NCBI GenBank assembly: GCA_002438865.1
Contig: DJRJ01000019.1
Coordinates: 1 to 7,760 of the forward strand
DNA from: Clostridiales bacterium UBA6363
Lineage (GTDB): Bacteria > Bacillota > Clostridia > UBA1381
DNA length: 7,760 bases
Reading direction: 5' to 3'
This document shows, piece by piece, positions 5,174 to 7,760 of this stretch. Within the stretch, counting starts at the first letter, position 1, and every line of letters starts with the position of its first letter. A program made the position numbers and the translations under genes. The notes beneath the pieces were generated by a model, which was not told where the DNA came from, made no database searches, and was given only the letters and a program-made list of their open reading frames with translations.

Positions 5174-7760
5174 ATGTTGGAACGAAAGATTATTGATGGT
5201 GTGGAAGCACTTGAAGAAGCTCTTGCGAATATCAAAGAGGCGCAGAAGCAGTTTTCGTCTTTCACACAGGAACAGGTCGACAAAATATTTTTTGCCGCTG
5301 CGTCCGCTGCGAACAAGCAAAGAATACCTCTTGCAAAAATGGCAGTCGAGGAAACGGGTATGGGGGTCGTTGAGGATAAGGTTATAAAAAACAACTATGC
5401 GGCTGAATATATTTACAACGCATACAAAGACACCAAAACCTGCGGAGTCCTTGAAGAAGATAAGGCATACGGAATAAAGAAAATAGCAGAGCCGATAGGC
5501 GTTATTGCGGCTGTTATACCTACAACCAACCCTACGTCCACGGCTATATTTAAAACGCTTATAGCGCTTAAAACAAGAAATGCAATAATTATCTCACCGC
5601 ACCCGAGAGCGAAAAAATCCACTATCGAGGCGGCTAAGGTGGTGCTTGACGCAGCCGTTAAGGCAGGCGCACCCGAGGGAATTATTAACTGGATAGATAC
5701 ACCGTCGCTCGAAATGACAAACCTTCTTATGAAAGAGGCGGACATCATACTTGCAACGGGCGGTCCGGGAATGGTTAAGGCGGCATATTCGAGCGGCAAG
5801 CCGGCGCTCGGCGTCGGTGCGGGAAACACCCCGGCAATTATTGACGACACGGCGGATATTGTGCTTGCGGTAAGTTCGATTATCCATTCAAAGACCTTCG
5901 ACAACGGTATGATATGCGCATCGGAGCAGTCGGTAATAGTTCATAAGAACATATACGATGCGGTAAAAGAAGAATTTGAATACAGGGGCTGTTACTTCCT
6001 TACAAAGGACGAAACCGAAAAGGTAAGAAAAACTATTCTTATAAACGGCGCCCTCAACGCCAAGATAGTAGGTCAGCCGGCATACAAGATAGCACAGCTT
6101 GCCGGAGTTACGGTTCCCGAAACAACGAAAATTATTATCGGCGAAGTGGAAAGCGTTGAACTTTCGGAGGAATTTGCACACGAAAAACTCTCCCCCGTAC
6201 TTGCAATGTACAAGGCAGAGGATATACATGACGCTTTCGACAAAGCGGAACATCTTATTGCGGACGGCGGATACGGTCATACATCATCAATATATTTGAA
6301 CGCCGTAACGGAAAAAGAAAAGCTTGACGAATTTGCACACAGAATGAAAACCTGCCGCATACTTGTAAACACACCCTCGTCTCACGGCGGTATCGGAGAT
6401 TTATATAACTTCAAGCTTGCGCCGTCGCTTACGCTCGGCTGCGGAAGCTGGGGCGGAAACTCGGTATCGGAAAACGTGGGAGTAAAGCATCTTATAAATA
6501 TAAAAACAGTTGCCGAAAGAAGGGAAAATATGTTGTGGTTCAGAGCGCCTGAAAAGGTATATATCAAAAAGGGCTGTCTGCCCGTTGCTCTTGATGAGCT
6601 TAAGCACGTAATGGGTAAAAAGAGAGCGTTTATCGTAACCGACAGCTTCCTTTACCAGAACGGTTACACCAAGCCTATCACCGATAAGCTTGACGAAATG
6701 GGCATAGTTCATACAACATTCTTTGACGTTGCTCCCGACCCGACCTTAGGCTGTGCAAAAGAGGGCGCAAAGCAGATGTCCGCATTCAAACCCGACTGCA
6801 TTATAGCGCTCGGCGGCGGCAGCGCAATGGACGCCGGCAAGATTATGTGGGTAATGTACGAGCACCCCGAGGCAGACTTTATGGATATGGCAATGCGCTT
6901 TATCGATATCCGCAAGCGTGTATATACGTTCCCGAAGATGGGCGAAAAGGCATATTTCATTGCCATCCCGACCTCTGCCGGTACCGGTTCGGAAGTTACG
7001 CCTTTTGCGGTTATCACCGATGAGCATACCGGAATCAAATATCCGCTTGCCGATTATGAATTGCTGCCGAAAATGGCGATTATCGATACCGATTTTCATA
7101 TGTCCGCGCCGCGCGGCCTTACCGCCGCTTCGGGTATCGACGCGGTAACCCACGCCCTCGAAGCATACGCTTCCATGATGGCAACCGACTACACGGACGG
7201 TCTTGCCATTCAGGCGCTGAAAGTTATCTTTAAATATCTGCCCCGTGCATATGACAACGGCTTGACAGACGCAGAGGCAAGAGAAAAAATGGCAAACGCT
7301 GCAACCATGGCAGGTATGGCATTTGCAAACGCATTCTTAGGTGTTTGCCACTCCATGGCGCATAAGCTCGGCGCATTCCACCATCTGCCGCACGGCGTTG
7401 CAAACGCACTTATGATTGAAGAGGTTCTCCGATTCAACGCAGCAGAGGCTCCGGCAAAGATGGGTACGTTCTCACAGTATGACCATCCGCATACACTTGC
7501 ACGTTATGCTGAGGTTGCAAGAGCTCTCGGCTTCGGCGGCAAGAACGATAAGGAAAGCCTTGAGAATCTCATCAACGCTGTTAACGCTCTCAAGGAGAGA
7601 GTCGGCATCAAGAAGACGATCCGTGATTACGGCATTGACGAAAAGGACTTCCTTGACCGTCTTGACGCAATGACAGAGCAGGCCTTCGATGACCAGTGCA
7701 CAGGTGCTAACCCGCGTTATCCGCTCATGAGCGAGATTAAGCAGATGTATCTCAACGCTT
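5174..7760 (+). CDS. adhE: Bifunctional acetaldehyde/alcohol dehydrogenase AdhE (3' end cut by window)
   Basis: The frame stays open from ATG 5174 to the window edge (862 codons plus one base). It encodes AdhE, which converts acetyl-CoA to acetaldehyde and then ethanol using two NADH; in known members it forms cytoplasmic filaments called spirosomes. The N-terminal aldehyde dehydrogenase half has IPTTNPTST (115-123), ATGGPGMVKAA (about 194-204), GVGAGNTP (213-220) and catalytic C248 in NGMICASEQ, equivalent to E. coli C246. A linker near 440-455 (AERRENMLWF) joins the iron-dependent alcohol dehydrogenase half. There the nucleotide site is GGGSAMDAGK (547-556), followed by TSAGTGSEVTPF (from 600). 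The iron ligands align as D656, H660, H726 and H740 (in GIDAVTHALEAY, GVCHSMAH and LPHG). The visible end, CTGANPRYPLMSEIKQMYLNA, lies just before the usual C-terminus, so only about 5-30 residues are missing. No frameshift or lost key residue was seen. A putative Rex operator covers its promoter. Confidence 0.97.
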   Translation, partial: MLERKIIDGVEALEEALANIKEAQKQFSSFTQEQVDKIFFAAASAANKQRIPLAKMAVEETGMGVVEDKVIKNNYAAEYIYNAYKDTKTCGVLEEDKAYGIKKIAEPIGVIAAVIPTTNPTSTAIFKTLIALKTRNAIIISPHPRAKKSTIEAAKVVLDAAVKAGAPEGIINWIDTPSLEMTNLLMKEADIILATGGPGMVKAAYSSGKPALGVGAGNTPAIIDDTADIVLAVSSIIHSKTFDNGMICASEQSVIVHKNIYDAVKEEFEYRGCYFLTKDETEKVRKTILINGALNAKIVGQPAYKIAQLAGVTVPETTKIIIGEVESVELSEEFAHEKLSPVLAMYKAEDIHDAFDKAEHLIADGGYGHTSSIYLNAVTEKEKLDEFAHRMKTCRILVNTPSSHGGIGDLYNFKLAPSLTLGCGSWGGNSVSENVGVKHLINIKTVAERRENMLWFRAPEKVYIKKGCLPVALDELKHVMGKKRAFIVTDSFLYQNGYTKPITDKLDEMGIVHTTFFDVAPDPTLGCAKEGAKQMSAFKPDCIIALGGGSAMDAGKIMWVMYEHPEADFMDMAMRFIDIRKRVYTFPKMGEKAYFIAIPTSAGTGSEVTPFAVITDEHTGIKYPLADYELLPKMAIIDTDFHMSAPRGLTAASGIDAVTHALEAYASMMATDYTDGLAIQALKVIFKYLPRAYDNGLTDAEAREKMANAATMAGMAFANAFLGVCHSMAHKLGAFHHLPHGVANALMIEEVLRFNAAEAPAKMGTFSQYDHPHTLARYAEVARALGFGGKNDKESLENLINAVNALKERVGIKKTIRDYGIDEKDFLDRLDAMTEQAFDDQCTGANPRYPLMSEIKQMYLNA

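Noticed and set aside
5413..5904. Minus-strand open frame of 163 codons with hydrophobic, membrane-like translation
   Set aside because: It lies antisense to the highly conserved aldehyde dehydrogenase half of adhE. The alanine/serine/isoleucine-rich translation follows from the complement of adhE codons.
5888..7153. Further minus-strand frames (5888-6280, 6401-6712, 6709-7038, 6746-7153) within adhE
   Set aside because: The adhE frame is continuous and carries catalytic and iron-binding motifs across this region; these frames overlap each other and lack family motifs.
1..7760. Search for CRISPR repeats, tRNA or rRNA genes, insertion-sequence ends, toxin-antitoxin or phage genes
   Set aside because: Nothing of these kinds was seen on either strand; nearly all of the window is accounted for by four genes and two short regulatory regions.

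Overview
The window looks like chromosomal DNA from an anaerobic, fermentative member of the Clostridia (Bacillota), probably a gut or rumen relative of the Oscillospiraceae or Lachnospiraceae. This is inferred from the moderate GC content with AT-rich promoters, strong Shine-Dalgarno sites, a clostridial-type bifunctional AdhE, and a cytoplasmic GH106-like glycoside hydrolase of a kind common in gut Firmicutes. No 16S or other marker gene is present, so the placement is approximate.

Layout from left to right. A ketopantoate-reductase-family gene lies on the minus strand (15-914; the start at 914 is preferred over the upstream ATG at 935). A 158-bp divergent intergenic region follows, with one recognisable promoter facing each way and a small AT-rich inverted repeat between them. 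On the plus strand comes a large (1005 aa) GH106-like glycoside hydrolase without a signal peptide (1073-4090). Three bases after its stop codon is a LysR-type regulator (4094-5017), apparently translationally coupled to it. A 156-bp regulatory region precedes adhE, the bifunctional acetaldehyde/alcohol dehydrogenase (5174 to the window edge). adhE is intact as far as it is visible (862 codons) and is cut by the window only a few to a few tens of residues before its expected C-terminus.

The most interesting part is the region between lysR and adhE. A candidate extended -10 promoter (5058-5086) is overlapped by an 18-bp element at 5077-5094. That element matches the clostridial Rex operator consensus TTGTTAA-N4-TTAACAA at 12 of 14 fixed positions, which is the expected arrangement for NADH/NAD+-controlled repression of adhE. 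Upstream, at 5019-5045, is a perfect 7-bp inverted repeat with a 13-bp spacer, centred about 60 bp before the inferred transcription start. That is where LysR-type activators usually bind, so the adjacent LysR protein could act on adhE. This last link is a hypothesis only.

A plausible working picture is that the hydrolase and LysR gene form a two-gene unit for processing an imported, perhaps rhamnose-containing, oligosaccharide, while adhE re-oxidises NADH by making ethanol. I see no mobile element, CRISPR array, RNA gene or defence system, and nothing that requires a new kind of biological system. The window is mostly ordinary metabolic sequence with good regulatory sites.
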